A DNA stretch of 64,000 bases from DATAJX01 sp964601735 (GTDB lineage Bacteria; Pseudomonadota; Alphaproteobacteria; UBA2136; UBA6156). The stretch covers positions 1-64,000 of the forward strand of contig CAZROO010000002.1 in the NCBI GenBank assembly GCA_964601735.1, given 5' to 3'. The translations under genes and the position numbers were made by a program. Positions 36,257 through 44,598 of the stretch are shown here, piece by piece. The stretch's first letter is position 1; the number at the start of each line of letters is the position of its first letter. The notes beneath the pieces were generated by a model. That model saw nothing but the letters and a program-made list of their open reading frames with translations, did no database searches and was not told the DNA's origin.

Positions 36257-36994
36257 ATGAGTACCGTATGGGTCCTGATTCCCAGCCGCCTGGCCAGCAC
36301 GCGCTTCCCCAATAAACCGCTGGCCGATATCGGCGGCAAGCCGATGGTGGTGCGGGTGGTCGAGCAGGCGGTCAAGGCGGGCGTCGGCCAGGTCTGGGTG
36401 GCGGCAGGCGACAAACAGATTGCCGACGAAGTCGAAGCCCACGGCCACCGCGCCGTCATGACCGATGCCAACCTTGCCAACGGCTCCGACCGCATTTGGC
36501 AGGCCGCGCAACGCCTTGTCGAACAAGGCCACAACGCGCCGGACATCATCATCAATGCGCAGGGCGACGAACCCCTGCTGCCGCCGGAACTGTTGACCGA
36601 ATCGGTGCAAATCCTGCGCGACCGGCCTGAGGTCGATGTCGTCACCTACGCCCATCCCATCCATACCGAAGCCGACATTAACAACCCCACCAAGGTCAAG
36701 GCTGTCACCACCAACAGCGGCCGGGCACTCTACTTCAGCCGTAGCCCCATTCCGCACGGTGCAGGCACCATGCTGCGCCACGTTGGCTTCTATGCCTACC
36801 GCTTCAAGGCGCTGGAGCAATATGTCTCCGCCCCGCCGGGCGAGCTCGAAAACATCGAAAAACTCGAGCAGCTGCGAGGCCTCGAACTCGGCCTGCACTA
36901 CCACGTCGCCACCACCCACCACGAACCCATCGGCGTCGATACCCCCGCCGACCTCGAAGCGGTGAAAAAGCTCCTCGCACTCATCAAAGCCTAA
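36257..36994 (+). CDS. kdsB: 3-deoxy-manno-octulosonate cytidylyltransferase
   Basis: A 245-aa enzyme that activates KDO to CMP-KDO for lipid A/LPS core synthesis. The nucleotide-binding N-terminus is IPSRLASTRFPNKPL, followed by INAQGDEPLL and HVGFYAYR; ENIEKLEQLR is the conserved helix. Length is as expected. It abuts the DUF3108 gene with no gap. It shows the cell makes KDO-containing LPS. Confidence 0.97.
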   Translation: MSTVWVLIPSRLASTRFPNKPLADIGGKPMVVRVVEQAVKAGVGQVWVAAGDKQIADEVEAHGHRAVMTDANLANGSDRIWQAAQRLVEQGHNAPDIIINAQGDEPLLPPELLTESVQILRDRPEVDVVTYAHPIHTEADINNPTKVKAVTTNSGRALYFSRSPIPHGAGTMLRHVGFYAYRFKALEQYVSAPPGELENIEKLEQLRGLELGLHYHVATTHHEPIGVDTPADLEAVKKLLALIKA

Positions 36995-37004
36995 ATTTTT
37001 TCTC

Positions 37005-37080
37005 CGTCATTGCGAGGAGCACGGCCCACTGCCGATGCCGAAGCCACAGGCCTTTCGCCGCGCGGACGTGGCAATCCAGT
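37005..37080. repeat. Dispersed palindromic repeat, family B copy 1
   Basis: It begins CGTCATTGCGAGGAGCACGG and ends GTGGCAATCCAGT. It shares the GGAGCACGGCCCAC core and CGAAG centre with 51582-51694 and 60979-61095. The outer arms ATTGC/GCAAT pair. Confidence 0.85.
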
Positions 37081-37127
37081 CTGTCCCTGTCGAAGCCACG
37101 GTCTTCTTTCTCTGTTATAAGAGAAGC

Positions 37128-37784
37128 ATGACAACAGCCACTTGGTGGGCTACTGCCCAAAATCATTTGTCCAAGGTCGACCCCAAAATGGCCCGGTTGA
37201 TGAAACAGTACCCGACCAGCGTTCTCAAAAGCCGGGGTGCGGCGCTGGAAACCCTGCAACGCGCGGTAGTCGGCCAGCAAATTTCCACCAGGGCGGCAGC
37301 CAGCATCTGGGCCCGCACCATCATGGTGGTGGGCGAGGTCAACAACCCGCAAGCCTGGCTCAAACTGAAAGACGAAGACCTCCGCGCCTGCGGCCTCTCT
37401 GGCCAAAAGGTGAAGTACATTCGCGGCATCGCCAGTGGCTTTGCCGACGGCACCGTTCACCCGCCCAGGTGGAGTGAAATGAGCGACGAGCAAATCATCG
37501 CCGAACTGGTCAAGCTCCCGGGCATCGGCCGCTGGACGGCAGAGATGTTCCTCATCTTCAACCTGATGAAGCCGGACGTGCTCGCGCTCGATGACCTCGG
37601 CCTGCTCAAAGGCTTTGAGAAAACCTACGGTCCCATCCGCGGGACCAAAACGCTCACCGGCCTCAAACGCTGGCGCAAAATCGGCATGGCGATGAAAAAG
37701 CAGGGCGAACGCTGGCGTCCCTACCGCACTATGGCCTGCTGGTATCTCTGGCGCAGCCTCGACCCGGTGGAGACTAATTACTGA
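37128..37784 (+). CDS. DNA-3-methyladenine glycosylase II (AlkA-like)
   Basis: A 218-aa HhH-GPD base-excision enzyme that removes alkylated purines. The helix-hairpin-helix LPGIGRWTAEMFLIF is followed by the catalytic Asp in VLALDDLGLLKG. The N-terminal part (AVVGQQISTRAA) fits the family. No Fe-S cysteines are present, as in AlkA. The start is ATG 37128, with AGAGAAG just upstream. An extension from 37035 runs through a dispersed repeat and is rejected. It stands alone downstream of kdsB. Confidence 0.92.
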   Translation: MTTATWWATAQNHLSKVDPKMARLMKQYPTSVLKSRGAALETLQRAVVGQQISTRAAASIWARTIMVVGEVNNPQAWLKLKDEDLRACGLSGQKVKYIRGIASGFADGTVHPPRWSEMSDEQIIAELVKLPGIGRWTAEMFLIFNLMKPDVLALDDLGLLKGFEKTYGPIRGTKTLTGLKRWRKIGMAMKKQGERWRPYRTMACWYLWRSLDPVETNY

Positions 37785-37819
37785 TTTCAATTTTATCAGC
37801 CAACCGGCGTAATGGCAGA

Positions 37820-38377
37820 ATGAAAAACCTTCTCGCCATCCTCAGCCTCGCCGCCTTGGTTGCCACCACCTACGCGGCCACTAATATTAAAATCGAAAGC
37901 CCGGACATGAGCCCCGGCAAAAAAATGGCGCTGGCGCAGGTGGGTAACCAGAATGGCTGCACCGGCGGCAACATCTCGCCAGCCGTGGCATGGAAGGATT
38001 TGCCCGAAGGCACCCGCAGTATCGCGGTCACCATGTTCGACCCCGACGCCCGCCAGGGCACCGGCTTCTGGCACTGGATTATCTACAACATCCCGTCGCA
38101 AACCATCGCGCTGCCCGCCGATGCAGGCAATCCCAACAGCGGCGTCAAACCGGCACAGGCCATTCTGGGTAAAAACGACGCGGGTACCAACGACTATACC
38201 GGCGCCTGTCCGCCGGTCGGCGCGCGCGACCACCGCTACATTCTTACCGTCTGGGCCCTCAGCATCAATGCCCTGCCGCAGGAAGCCGGACTCTCCGGCA
38301 CCGCCTTCAAGGGCTATCTCGACAAATACAGCCTCGGCAGCAAAAACCTCATCGTCAAATATGGCCGCGCCAAGTAG
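37820..38377 (+). CDS. YbhB/YbcL family (PEBP-like) exported protein
   Basis: A 185-aa phosphatidylethanolamine-binding-protein fold. A signal peptide (MKNLLAILSLAALVATTYA) is followed by the PEBP motifs ISPAVAWKDLPEGTRS, FDPDARQGTGFWHWIIYNIP and CPPVGARDHRYILTVWAL. Members bind small ligands or inhibit enzymes, and the physiological role here is unknown. No strong Shine-Dalgarno is visible. A repeat and a terminator follow. Confidence 0.92.
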   Translation: MKNLLAILSLAALVATTYAATNIKIESPDMSPGKKMALAQVGNQNGCTGGNISPAVAWKDLPEGTRSIAVTMFDPDARQGTGFWHWIIYNIPSQTIALPADAGNPNSGVKPAQAILGKNDAGTNDYTGACPPVGARDHRYILTVWALSINALPQEAGLSGTAFKGYLDKYSLGSKNLIVKYGRAK

Positions 38378-38384
38378 TTACTGT

Positions 38385-38441
38385 GTCATGCTGGCGAAGG
38401 TCGGCATCCACGATAAAAATGCGCGCCCGAGCGCGCTCAAA
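38385..38441. repeat. Dispersed repeats: family C copy 2 followed by family D copy 1
   Basis: 38385-38410 runs GTCATGCTGG to CGGCATCCA (family C, arms ATGC/GCAT). 38421-38441 is a GCGCGCCC/GCGCGC hairpin plus TCAAA that matches 41977-41997 at 19 of 21 positions (family D). Confidence 0.8.
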
Positions 38442-38465
38442 GTCAAATAAACTTTGATTTTATTT
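38437..38465 (+). terminator. Intrinsic terminator after the PEBP gene
   Basis: TCAAAGT (38437-38443) pairs with ACTTTGA (38451-38457) and is followed by TTTTATTT. It overlaps the phaR stop codon, so the convergent genes share this boundary. Confidence 0.65.
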
Positions 38466-38996
38466 CCCGGCCTTTAGCCGCTCAATCTCGGCCTGCAACT
38501 CGGCAATCTTCTTGTCCTTGTCATCGGCAGTCTTGTCTGGCTGGCGCAAAAACGGGTTGAACAAGCCCATCACCTGCTGCATCTGCTCCATCTGCTTGCG
38601 CTGGATGTTCTGCATCGTCTGTAATTGCGCAAACGGCGAAAAGTTCCCCAGCGCCTTGTTGGTCTCTTCCTGAATCTTGGCCTGGTTTTTCTGGAAGGTG
38701 TCCATCACCATCTCCAGGTAATGCGGCAGCACGGTCTGCATACCGTTGTCGTAAAAGCCGATAATCTGCTTCATGAAGTTCACGGGCAGCATGCTCGCGC
38801 CCTTGCCTTCTTCTTCCAGGATGATCTGTGCCAGCGTCGGGCGGGTCAAATCGTGCCCGGTCTTGGCGTCCACCACTTCAACCTCTTTACCGGCGCGCAC
38901 AATCTCCGCCAGGTCATGCAGCGTGATGTAAGTGCTCGTCTCGGTATTATACAACCGGCGGTTGGCGTACTTTTTAATGATAATCGGCTCGCTCAT
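38460..38996 (-). CDS. phaR: Polyhydroxyalkanoate synthesis repressor PhaR
   Basis: A 178-aa DNA/PHB-binding regulator. The PHB_acc_N domain (IIIKKYANRRLYNTETSTYI, then TLHDLAEIVR) is followed by the PHB accumulation domain (FYDNGMQTVLPHYLEMVMDT). A helical tail ends in a short coiled coil (KIAELQAEIERLKAGK). The start is ATG 38996. An open extension to 39212 overlaps the divergent gene and is rejected. It is divergent from the PhaC-like gene with only 40 nt between, so PhaR could control both from one operator. Confidence 0.95.
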   Translation of the reverse strand: MSEPIIIKKYANRRLYNTETSTYITLHDLAEIVRAGKEVEVVDAKTGHDLTRPTLAQIILEEEGKGASMLPVNFMKQIIGFYDNGMQTVLPHYLEMVMDTFQKNQAKIQEETNKALGNFSPFAQLQTMQNIQRKQMEQMQQVMGLFNPFLRQPDKTADDKDKKIAELQAEIERLKAGK

Positions 38997-39036
38997 GATG
39001 CCGACATTCCCTCTTTTTGTTAGGGTGAATACTGAC

Positions 39037-40167
39037 ATGACTTGGCAATCCGGACAATACGGCAGCAGGGGAGGTGCCCACCTCGGCGCCATGCATGCCG
39101 CAGTGCTGGCGGCCAGCCAAAAGCCGCTGGTTGAGCAGGGGTTGCAGCAAATCCACCAGTTGCTTAGCCAGATTCCCGCCGACATCAACTGGCCCGGTTT
39201 CCAGCAAGGCATCCAAGCCTACCTCGCCGCTCCTCGCCAGGCGCGGGAAGAATATCCCGAAATAGCGAGAGCAGGCCGGGTGACGCTTCGCGACGCAAGT
39301 GCCCACCTGTCCCCCGCCACCTGTCCCCTGCCACCTGTCGTCATCATCCCCAGCATGGTCAATCGCGGTTATGTGCTCGACCTTATGCCCGGCCACAGTT
39401 TGGTCGAAGCGCTGCGTAACGGCGGTCATAAAGTATTGCTGATAGACTGGGGCCAGCCGGAAACCGAAATCCTGACCCTCGACCAAATCATCACCACCCA
39501 CTTGCTGCCATTACTGAAAACCGCCGCGTTGCAGGGGCCGGTGGGCGTCGTCGGTTACTGCATGGGCGGCCTGCTCGGCCTCGCGGGCAGCATCCTCGCC
39601 GGGCCAAGTATCGTCAGCAAGCTCGGCCTTATCGCCACGCCGTGGGATTTCTCCGTCACCCCCAGCAGCGGCCACATGCTGGCGGCCCGCCCGGTGCTGG
39701 AGCCTTGGCTGCATAGCCAAAAGGTGATTCCTGCCGAAGCCATGCAGCAATACTTCTGGCTGCTCGACCCCTGGAGCCCCGTCCGCCGCCTCATGGCTTA
39801 CGGCAAGGCCTCAGGCGAGCAACGCGCCTACCTCACTGCGCTGGAAGACTGGCTCAATGACGGCCTTGCCCTCGACGCCCCCATCGCAAAGGAAATCCTC
39901 CTCGACTGGTACGCCGACAACCGCACCGTGGGCGGCAACTGGCAAATCAATGGCCAGAAAATCTCGCCTTCGGAGCTCAAAATCCCGCTCTGGGCCGCCA
40001 TCGGCCAGCGCGATACGCTGGTGCCGCCCGGCTGCGCCATGCCACTCATCGCCCAGGGTCACGGCGCCCAGTTGGTGATGGCCGACGCGGGCCACGTCGG
40101 TCTCGTCGTTGGCCGCAGCGCGCCTGCCAAAGTCTACGCCCCGCTGGCTGCTTGGCTCAAATCATAG
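39037..40167 (+). CDS. PHA synthase-like alpha/beta hydrolase
   Basis: A 376-aa alpha/beta-hydrolase with the PhaC-type nucleophile motif GYCMGG (C175), the acid in GQRDTLVPP (D326) and DAGHVG (H353), so the Cys-Asp-His triad is present. IIPSMVNRGYVLDL matches the conserved PhaC strand. At 376 aa it is nearer class III PhaC length than class I (about 590), and no PhaE partner is seen. It may therefore be a PhaC paralogue or depolymerase-like enzyme. Residues about 81-100 are encoded by an in-frame micro-repeat insertion. It is divergent from phaR. AGGGTG lies about 10 nt before ATG 39037. Confidence 0.85.
   Translation: MTWQSGQYGSRGGAHLGAMHAAVLAASQKPLVEQGLQQIHQLLSQIPADINWPGFQQGIQAYLAAPRQAREEYPEIARAGRVTLRDASAHLSPATCPLPPVVIIPSMVNRGYVLDLMPGHSLVEALRNGGHKVLLIDWGQPETEILTLDQIITTHLLPLLKTAALQGPVGVVGYCMGGLLGLAGSILAGPSIVSKLGLIATPWDFSVTPSSGHMLAARPVLEPWLHSQKVIPAEAMQQYFWLLDPWSPVRRLMAYGKASGEQRAYLTALEDWLNDGLALDAPIAKEILLDWYADNRTVGGNWQINGQKISPSELKIPLWAAIGQRDTLVPPGCAMPLIAQGHGAQLVMADAGHVGLVVGRSAPAKVYAPLAAWLKS
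39303..39339. repeat. In-frame CCACCTGTCC micro-repeat in the PhaC-like gene
   Basis: Three tandem imperfect copies of CCACCTGTCCCC/G lie just before the conserved IIPSMVNRGY strand. A related string (CCTGTCACCTGTTTCCTGT) occurs at 17774-17792 near tRNA-Leu. Confidence 0.7.
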
Positions 40168-40250
40168 GGTTGGTGCGGCGCAGCAACGCTTCCTGACAGT
40201 CAGGCACTTTGGTTGTGAAGCTTGTCATACAAGGGCAAGGAGGCAAAACG

Positions 40251-40604
40251 ATGATTCCCACCACATGGCTCGGTACCGCATATACCGCCATGGGGTTGGT
40301 TGGCATCGCCGCTTATGCCCCTCAGTTTTTCAGCATGTGGCGCAGCCGCGAGGCCGCCCTGCATGCCCCGCTGCTGACCTGGCTGCTGTGGACGGTACAA
40401 ACCAGCGTCGCCTTCCTCTACGCCTTGCTGGTTAACCACGACCACCTCTTTATCATACTTACCTTCCTGGGCATGAGCGTCACCATCGCCTGCCTGGCGG
40501 TATTGCTGTGGCAGCGCTACCGCCGGGTCGCCACGGCGCAAATCGTGCCGTTCACGCCGCCCACGCCGGTCAATCCGCAGGCGCCGGAAAAACGCGCCGC
40601 CTAA
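40251..40604 (+). CDS. PQ-loop / SemiSWEET-like membrane protein
   Basis: A 117-aa protein with three hydrophobic helices and the PQ-loop motif YAPQFFSMWRSRE at the end of helix 1. This is the arrangement of SemiSWEET half-transporters, which dimerise to move sugars. A 25-residue polar Pro-rich tail follows. The start is ATG 40251, with AAGGAGG 7 nt upstream, which settles it over an upstream ATG at 40209. A strong terminator lies at its end, separating it from phaA. Substrate unknown. Confidence 0.85.
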   Translation: MIPTTWLGTAYTAMGLVGIAAYAPQFFSMWRSREAALHAPLLTWLLWTVQTSVAFLYALLVNHDHLFIILTFLGMSVTIACLAVLLWQRYRRVATAQIVPFTPPTPVNPQAPEKRAA

Positions 40605-40630
40605 AAAGTTGGCCACAAGCCAACTTTTTT
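40603..40630 (+). terminator. Intrinsic terminator after the PQ-loop gene
   Basis: AAAAAGTTGGC pairs with GCCAACTTTTTT across a CACAA loop, ending in six T. It overlaps the TAA stop. phaA, starting 72 nt later, must have its own promoter. Confidence 0.92.
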
Positions 40631-40701
40631 ATCCTCCGTACCCTACACGCTGTGCCTCATACCCTCTATGTTGTTTCCAGCAAAAAAGAGGGAATAAATC
40701 C

Positions 40702-41883
40702 ATGTCCAAATCCACCGGCGTTGTCATCGTCAGCGCAGTCCGCACCGCCATCGGCACCTTCAACGGGGCCTTGAAAGACCTCCCCGCCCACCAGCTCGGC
40801 GCCACTGTCCTCACCGAGGCGCTCAACCGCGCCAAACTCACCGGCGAAAACATCGACGAAGTCCTCATGGGCCAGGTCCTCACCGCAGGCATCGGCCAAA
40901 ACGGCGCGCGCCAGGCCGCCATCGCCGCGGGCCTGCCCAGCAGCGTCCCGGCCATGACGCTCAACCGCGTCTGCGGTAGCGGTTTGCAAACCGTGCTGTG
41001 CGCGGCCACCAGCATCCGCGCGGGTGAAAAAACCACCGTCATCGCAGGCGGCCAGGAAAACATGAGCCTCGCTCCCCACGCCATTCACCTGCGGGGCGGC
41101 GTCAAAATGGGCGACGCCAAAATGCTCGACACCATGATTACCGACGGCCTGTGGGATTGCTTCAACAACTACCACATGGGCATCACCGCCGAGAACGTGG
41201 CGGAAAAATTCGGCATCAGCCGCACCGAGCAGGACGCCTTCGCGTTCGAGAGCCAAAAACGCGCCGAAGCCGCCATCAAAGCCGGAAAATTCAGGGATGA
41301 GATCGTCCCGGTCAGCATCCCGCAACGCAAGGGCGACCCTATTGTTTTCAACACCGACGAACACCCGCGCCTGAGCCCGCTCGAAACCCTCGCCAAGCTC
41401 AAACCCGCCTTTAACAAAGAGGGTACCGTCACGGCGGGCAACGCCAGCGGCATCAACGACGGCGCCGCCGCGCTCGTCATCATGGACGAAGCCGAAGCCG
41501 AAAAGCGCGGCCTCACCCCGCTGGCCCGCATCGTCAGCGGCGCGGTGGCGGGCGTCGATCCCTCCATCATGGGCATCGGCCCCGTTCCGGCGTCCGAAAA
41601 AGCCCTCGCCAAGGCGGGCTGGAAGGTCAGCGACCTCGACCTCATCGAAGCCAACGAAGCCTTTGCCGCGCAAGCCGTGGCGGTGTGCCGCAACCTCAAG
41701 CTCGACCCCGCCATCACCAACGTCAATGGTGGCGCCATCGCGCTCGGCCACCCTATCGGCGCCAGCGGCGCACGTGTGCTGGTCACGCTGCTGCACGAGA
41801 TGCAAAAGCGCAAAGCCAAAAAGGGCCTCGCCACGCTCTGCATCGGCGGCGGCATGGGCATCGCCCTCACGGTCGAACGCTAG
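40702..41883 (+). CDS. phaA: Acetyl-CoA acetyltransferase (beta-ketothiolase)
   Basis: A 393-aa thiolase that condenses two acetyl-CoA to acetoacetyl-CoA, the first step of PHB synthesis, and also acts in degradation. The acyl-enzyme Cys is C91 (NRVCGSGLQ), His is H350 (GHPIGASGAR) and the second Cys is C380 (LCIGGGMG). Length is exact for biosynthetic thiolases. The start is ATG 40702 with GAGGGA upstream. Upstream frame codons from 40609 contain the terminator and are rejected. phaR and the PhaC-like gene are close by, but no phaB reductase is in the window. Confidence 0.95.
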   Translation: MSKSTGVVIVSAVRTAIGTFNGALKDLPAHQLGATVLTEALNRAKLTGENIDEVLMGQVLTAGIGQNGARQAAIAAGLPSSVPAMTLNRVCGSGLQTVLCAATSIRAGEKTTVIAGGQENMSLAPHAIHLRGGVKMGDAKMLDTMITDGLWDCFNNYHMGITAENVAEKFGISRTEQDAFAFESQKRAEAAIKAGKFRDEIVPVSIPQRKGDPIVFNTDEHPRLSPLETLAKLKPAFNKEGTVTAGNASGINDGAAALVIMDEAEAEKRGLTPLARIVSGAVAGVDPSIMGIGPVPASEKALAKAGWKVSDLDLIEANEAFAAQAVAVCRNLKLDPAITNVNGGAIALGHPIGASGARVLVTLLHEMQKRKAKKGLATLCIGGGMGIALTVER

Positions 41884-41905
41884 TACCAAGCGTAACGGGC
41901 AAGCT

Positions 41906-42035
41906 CCTATAACACAGCCGTCATGCCGCCCCCTTGAGGGGGGGCAGGGCATCCATTGGGGTGATTTCATAAAGGCGCGCGCCCTTGCGCGCTCAAACCT
42001 CTTTCCTCTTATCCTCTTGCCTCTTATCCTAGAGG
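41906..42035. repeat. Repeat-filled intergenic region: family A copy 2, family D copy 2, AGGATAAGAGG-type tandem
   Basis: 41906-41963 is the second family A copy (arms ATGCC/GGCAT, inner C5/G tract with TTGA loop). 41977-41997 is family D. 42004-42035 is a tandem of CCTCTTAT/CCTCTTG units ending CCTAGAGG. The same units occur in lnt at 62795-62821. No gene is seen in 41884-42036. Confidence 0.8.
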
Positions 42036-42036
42036 C

Positions 42037-42642
42037 ATGTGGGACGAAACCGCGATAACCAACTGGTACACCCAGCCGATGGGTCAAAAGCTGGTGCGCC
42101 GCTTGCTCAAGTCGCTCAAGCGCTGGCCCGCGCTCCGGTGGCAGGGGCGCGATGCCCCCGCCGTCCTCGCCCTCGGCCACGCCGACGTGCTGGAAGATCT
42201 CTGGCCCAGCGCCGAATGGGACGTGCCCGTCAATCGCGGGTCAAACCGCTACGACCGCATCGTGCTGCTGCACAGCACCGACTTCGACGAAGACCCGGAG
42301 GAAACCCTCAACGCCTGCTGGCGCGAAGTCGTTCCCGGCGGCCTTGTCGTCCTCGTCCTGCCCAGCAAGTGGAGCCTCGCCCGCTGGAGTGACAAAAGCC
42401 CGTGGGGAGAAGGCCGCAGCTACCGCGCCGGGTCGCTCAACAAACTCATCCGCGAGGCGGGCTTCACCGTCCTCAATCACCAAACCCTGCTACCCGCCTG
42501 GCCCAGCGCCAACCTCAGCTGGCTGCCCTTCCCAAACCTCGTCCGGGTAGCAGTCCTCCGCAAAGATGAACCGGCCGTCACCCGCCTGCGCCTCAAACCC
42601 CTGCGTAGTCCTATCCAAAACATAGCGACAGCGGGCAACTAA
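42037..42642 (+). CDS. Methyltransferase-like protein with weak SAM motif
   Basis: A 201-aa protein resembling the class I methyltransferase fold: N-terminal WYTQPMGQKL, then RYDRIVLLHSTDFDEDPEE and WREVVPGGLVVLVLPS, which is the post-motif III strand of type 11 methyltransferases. The glycine-rich SAM motif I is poor (VLALGHADVLEDL), so activity is uncertain. Proteins like this often sit beside gloB in Alphaproteobacteria, but no gloB is visible here. ATG 42037 directly follows a tandem repeat. Confidence 0.7.
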   Translation: MWDETAITNWYTQPMGQKLVRRLLKSLKRWPALRWQGRDAPAVLALGHADVLEDLWPSAEWDVPVNRGSNRYDRIVLLHSTDFDEDPEETLNACWREVVPGGLVVLVLPSKWSLARWSDKSPWGEGRSYRAGSLNKLIREAGFTVLNHQTLLPAWPSANLSWLPFPNLVRVAVLRKDEPAVTRLRLKPLRSPIQNIATAGN

Positions 42643-42654
42643 TACCCCACGCCC

Positions 42655-42679
42655 CATTCCCGCGAAGGCGGGAATCCAG
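42655..42679. repeat. Dispersed palindromic repeat, family C copy 3, at the edge of a scaffold gap
   Basis: ATTCCCGC and GCGGGAAT arms around a GAAG centre, ending CCAG exactly at the first N. The assembly probably broke at this repeat. Confidence 0.8.
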
Positions 42680-42779
42680 NNNNNNNNNNNNNNNNNNNNN
42701 NNNNNNNNNNNNNNNNNNNNNNNNNNNNNNNNNNNNNNNNNNNNNNNNNNNNNNNNNNNNNNNNNNNNNNNNNNNNNNN
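42680..42779. other. Scaffold gap (100 N)
   Basis: Exactly 100 N. The round number suggests a placeholder of unknown true length. It removes the 3' end of sdhA and anything between it and the methyltransferase-like gene. Confidence 0.98.
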
Positions 42780-44419
42780 ACCTCGCCCTTCTTCGGGTCA
42801 AAGTGGCAGGTGATGTGCACCATGAAGTTCTCGTCATCACGCTTGGGGTAATCCTCGCGGAACTGCGCGCCCCGGCTTTCGGTACGCTCCAGCGCGGCCT
42901 TCACGGTGGCCTCGCCCAGAAGGATCAGGTTGCCCAGCTCGATTGCGGTCATCAGGTCGGTATTGAAGGTATCGCCCTTGTCGTCGATCGCGAGCTTGGC
43001 GTAATCGGCCTTGGCCTGCATCACGCCTTTCCACGCTTTTTGCAACTTCTCCTCGGTCCGGAATACGCCGCAATCCTCATCCATAATCGCGTTCAGCGCG
43101 TTGCGGATGTGCGCCTGCTTGGCTGCCCCGGCGCTGGGTCGCGCCTTCAGCGCCGTCACCGCCTGCTGCACGTCGGCCATGTCGTTCGGGTCGCTCTTGG
43201 GCCGGCTCTGGCCCGCGCCATTCTTCACAAAATCCACCATCGCCTTGCCGGTGATTTTACCGAACACGATGGTTTCCAAAAGCGAATTAGCCCCCAATCG
43301 GTTGGCCCCATGCACGCTCACGCAGGCGGCTTCGCCTGCCGCGAACAAGCCGTTCAGTGCAATGCTCTGGCCGCGCTTGTCGGTGCGGATGCCACCCATG
43401 GTGTAGTGGCAGGTCGGGCGCACCGGAATCGGCTGGTCAATCGGGTCGACCCCTTCAAAGTCAATGCTCAGCTGACGAATCTGCGGTAACCGCTCCAGAA
43501 TCAGCTCGCGGCCCAAATGGCGCACATCCAAAAACACCGCACCGTCCTTGCCGTTGCCGTTTCTAATTTCCGTCGCCATCGCGCGGCTCACCACGTCGCG
43601 GCTCGCCAGCTCCAGCTTGTTGGGCGCGTACTTGTTCATAAAACGGGTGCCGTTCTTGTCGATGAGATAAGCCCCTTCACCGCGCACACCTTCGCTAATC
43701 AAAATGCCGCTGCTGCGCAAACCCGTCGGGTGGAACTGCACCATCTCCAAATCCGCCGCCGGGGCGCCCGCGCGCATGGCATGGGCCACGCCGTCGCCGG
43801 TGTTGGTCATGGCGTTAGTGTTGTTGGCGAACAGGCGGCCATACCCGCCGGTGGCGATGCAGACGGCTTTGGCATTGATCTGATGAAGCTTGCCGGTCTT
43901 GATGTCCATCACGATGGCACCCGAAGCGCGGCCATTATCGGTAGTGAGCTTGAGCAGGAAAAATTCGTCATACACCTTGGTGCCCAGCTTGATGGCCTGC
44001 TCCCACAGCGTGTGCAGCATGGCGTGGCCGGTGCGGTCGGCGGCGTAGGCGGTGCGGGGGAAGTTCTGGCCGCCGAACGCGCGCTGCGAAATCGTGCCGT
44101 CTTCCTCGCGCGAGAACGGACAACCCATGCGGTCCAGGTCCAACACCGCTTCTGGCGCTTCCTCGCACATCAGGTCAATGCTGTCCTGATCGCCGATGAA
44201 GTCCGCGCCCTTCACCGTGTCATACGCGTGGTGGTGCCAGTCGTCCTTGGGGTTGATGGCCGCGTTCACGCCACCCTGCGCCGCGCAACTGTGGCTGCGC
44301 AGCGGGTGAATCTTGCTCACCACGGCAGTATCCAAACCCGCCGTGATTCCTTCAAAGGCCGCACGCATCCCGGCCAACCCGGCCCCGATAATCAGAATGT
44401 CGTGCTGTTCGATCGCCAT
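42780..44419 (-). CDS. sdhA: Succinate dehydrogenase flavoprotein subunit (3' end lost in gap)
   Basis: 546 residues of the TCA-cycle/complex II flavoprotein are present. The FAD Rossmann motif IIGAGLAGMRAA, FAD-linking H43 (RSHSCAAQGG), HPTGLRSSGILISEGVRGEG with catalytic residues, the fumarate-site HYTMGGI, and HGANRLGANSLLE are all normal. It breaks in the C-terminal domain at the gap, roughly 40-50 residues short of usual SdhA length. A divergent gene (44599, plus) lies directly upstream, so sdhC/sdhD are not in their usual position before sdhA. sdhB could only follow inside the gap. Confidence 0.96.
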
Positions 44420-44528
44420 GAGAAAACCCTTTTCTTGGGCCAGACCTTAAAGCCTCCCGCCCCACCTGTCAGCTTTATTGCCCAGAGTTTACCCGCCGGA
44501 GCCGATAGGCGTAGACGGGCCCAGCCGC

Positions 44529-44546
44529 TTGGCACCTCCTTGCCAA
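44529..44546. promoter_or_regulatory. Inverted repeat between sdhA and the divergent gene
   Basis: TTGGCA (44529-44534) and TGCCAA (44541-44546) with a 6-nt spacer lie in the 179-nt divergent space. It could be an operator for either gene. No regulator is suggested by the sequence. Confidence 0.35.
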
Positions 44547-44598
44547 CAGCCGGAGCGGGAGCTATGTATACGCAATTCTTTCTTCTGGAGACATCCCC

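Noticed and set aside
42611..42840. Open frames running through the N gap joining sdhA to the upstream repeat
   Set aside because: The gap length is unknown, so the frame across it has no meaning. The same applies to the frame joining rimI and miaB at 58163-58262.
44531..44544. Sigma54-like -24/-12 element (TGGCAC...TTGC) before the 155-aa gene
   Set aside because: Only 9 nt separate GG and GC instead of 10, a spacing not normally tolerated. I kept it only as an inverted repeat.
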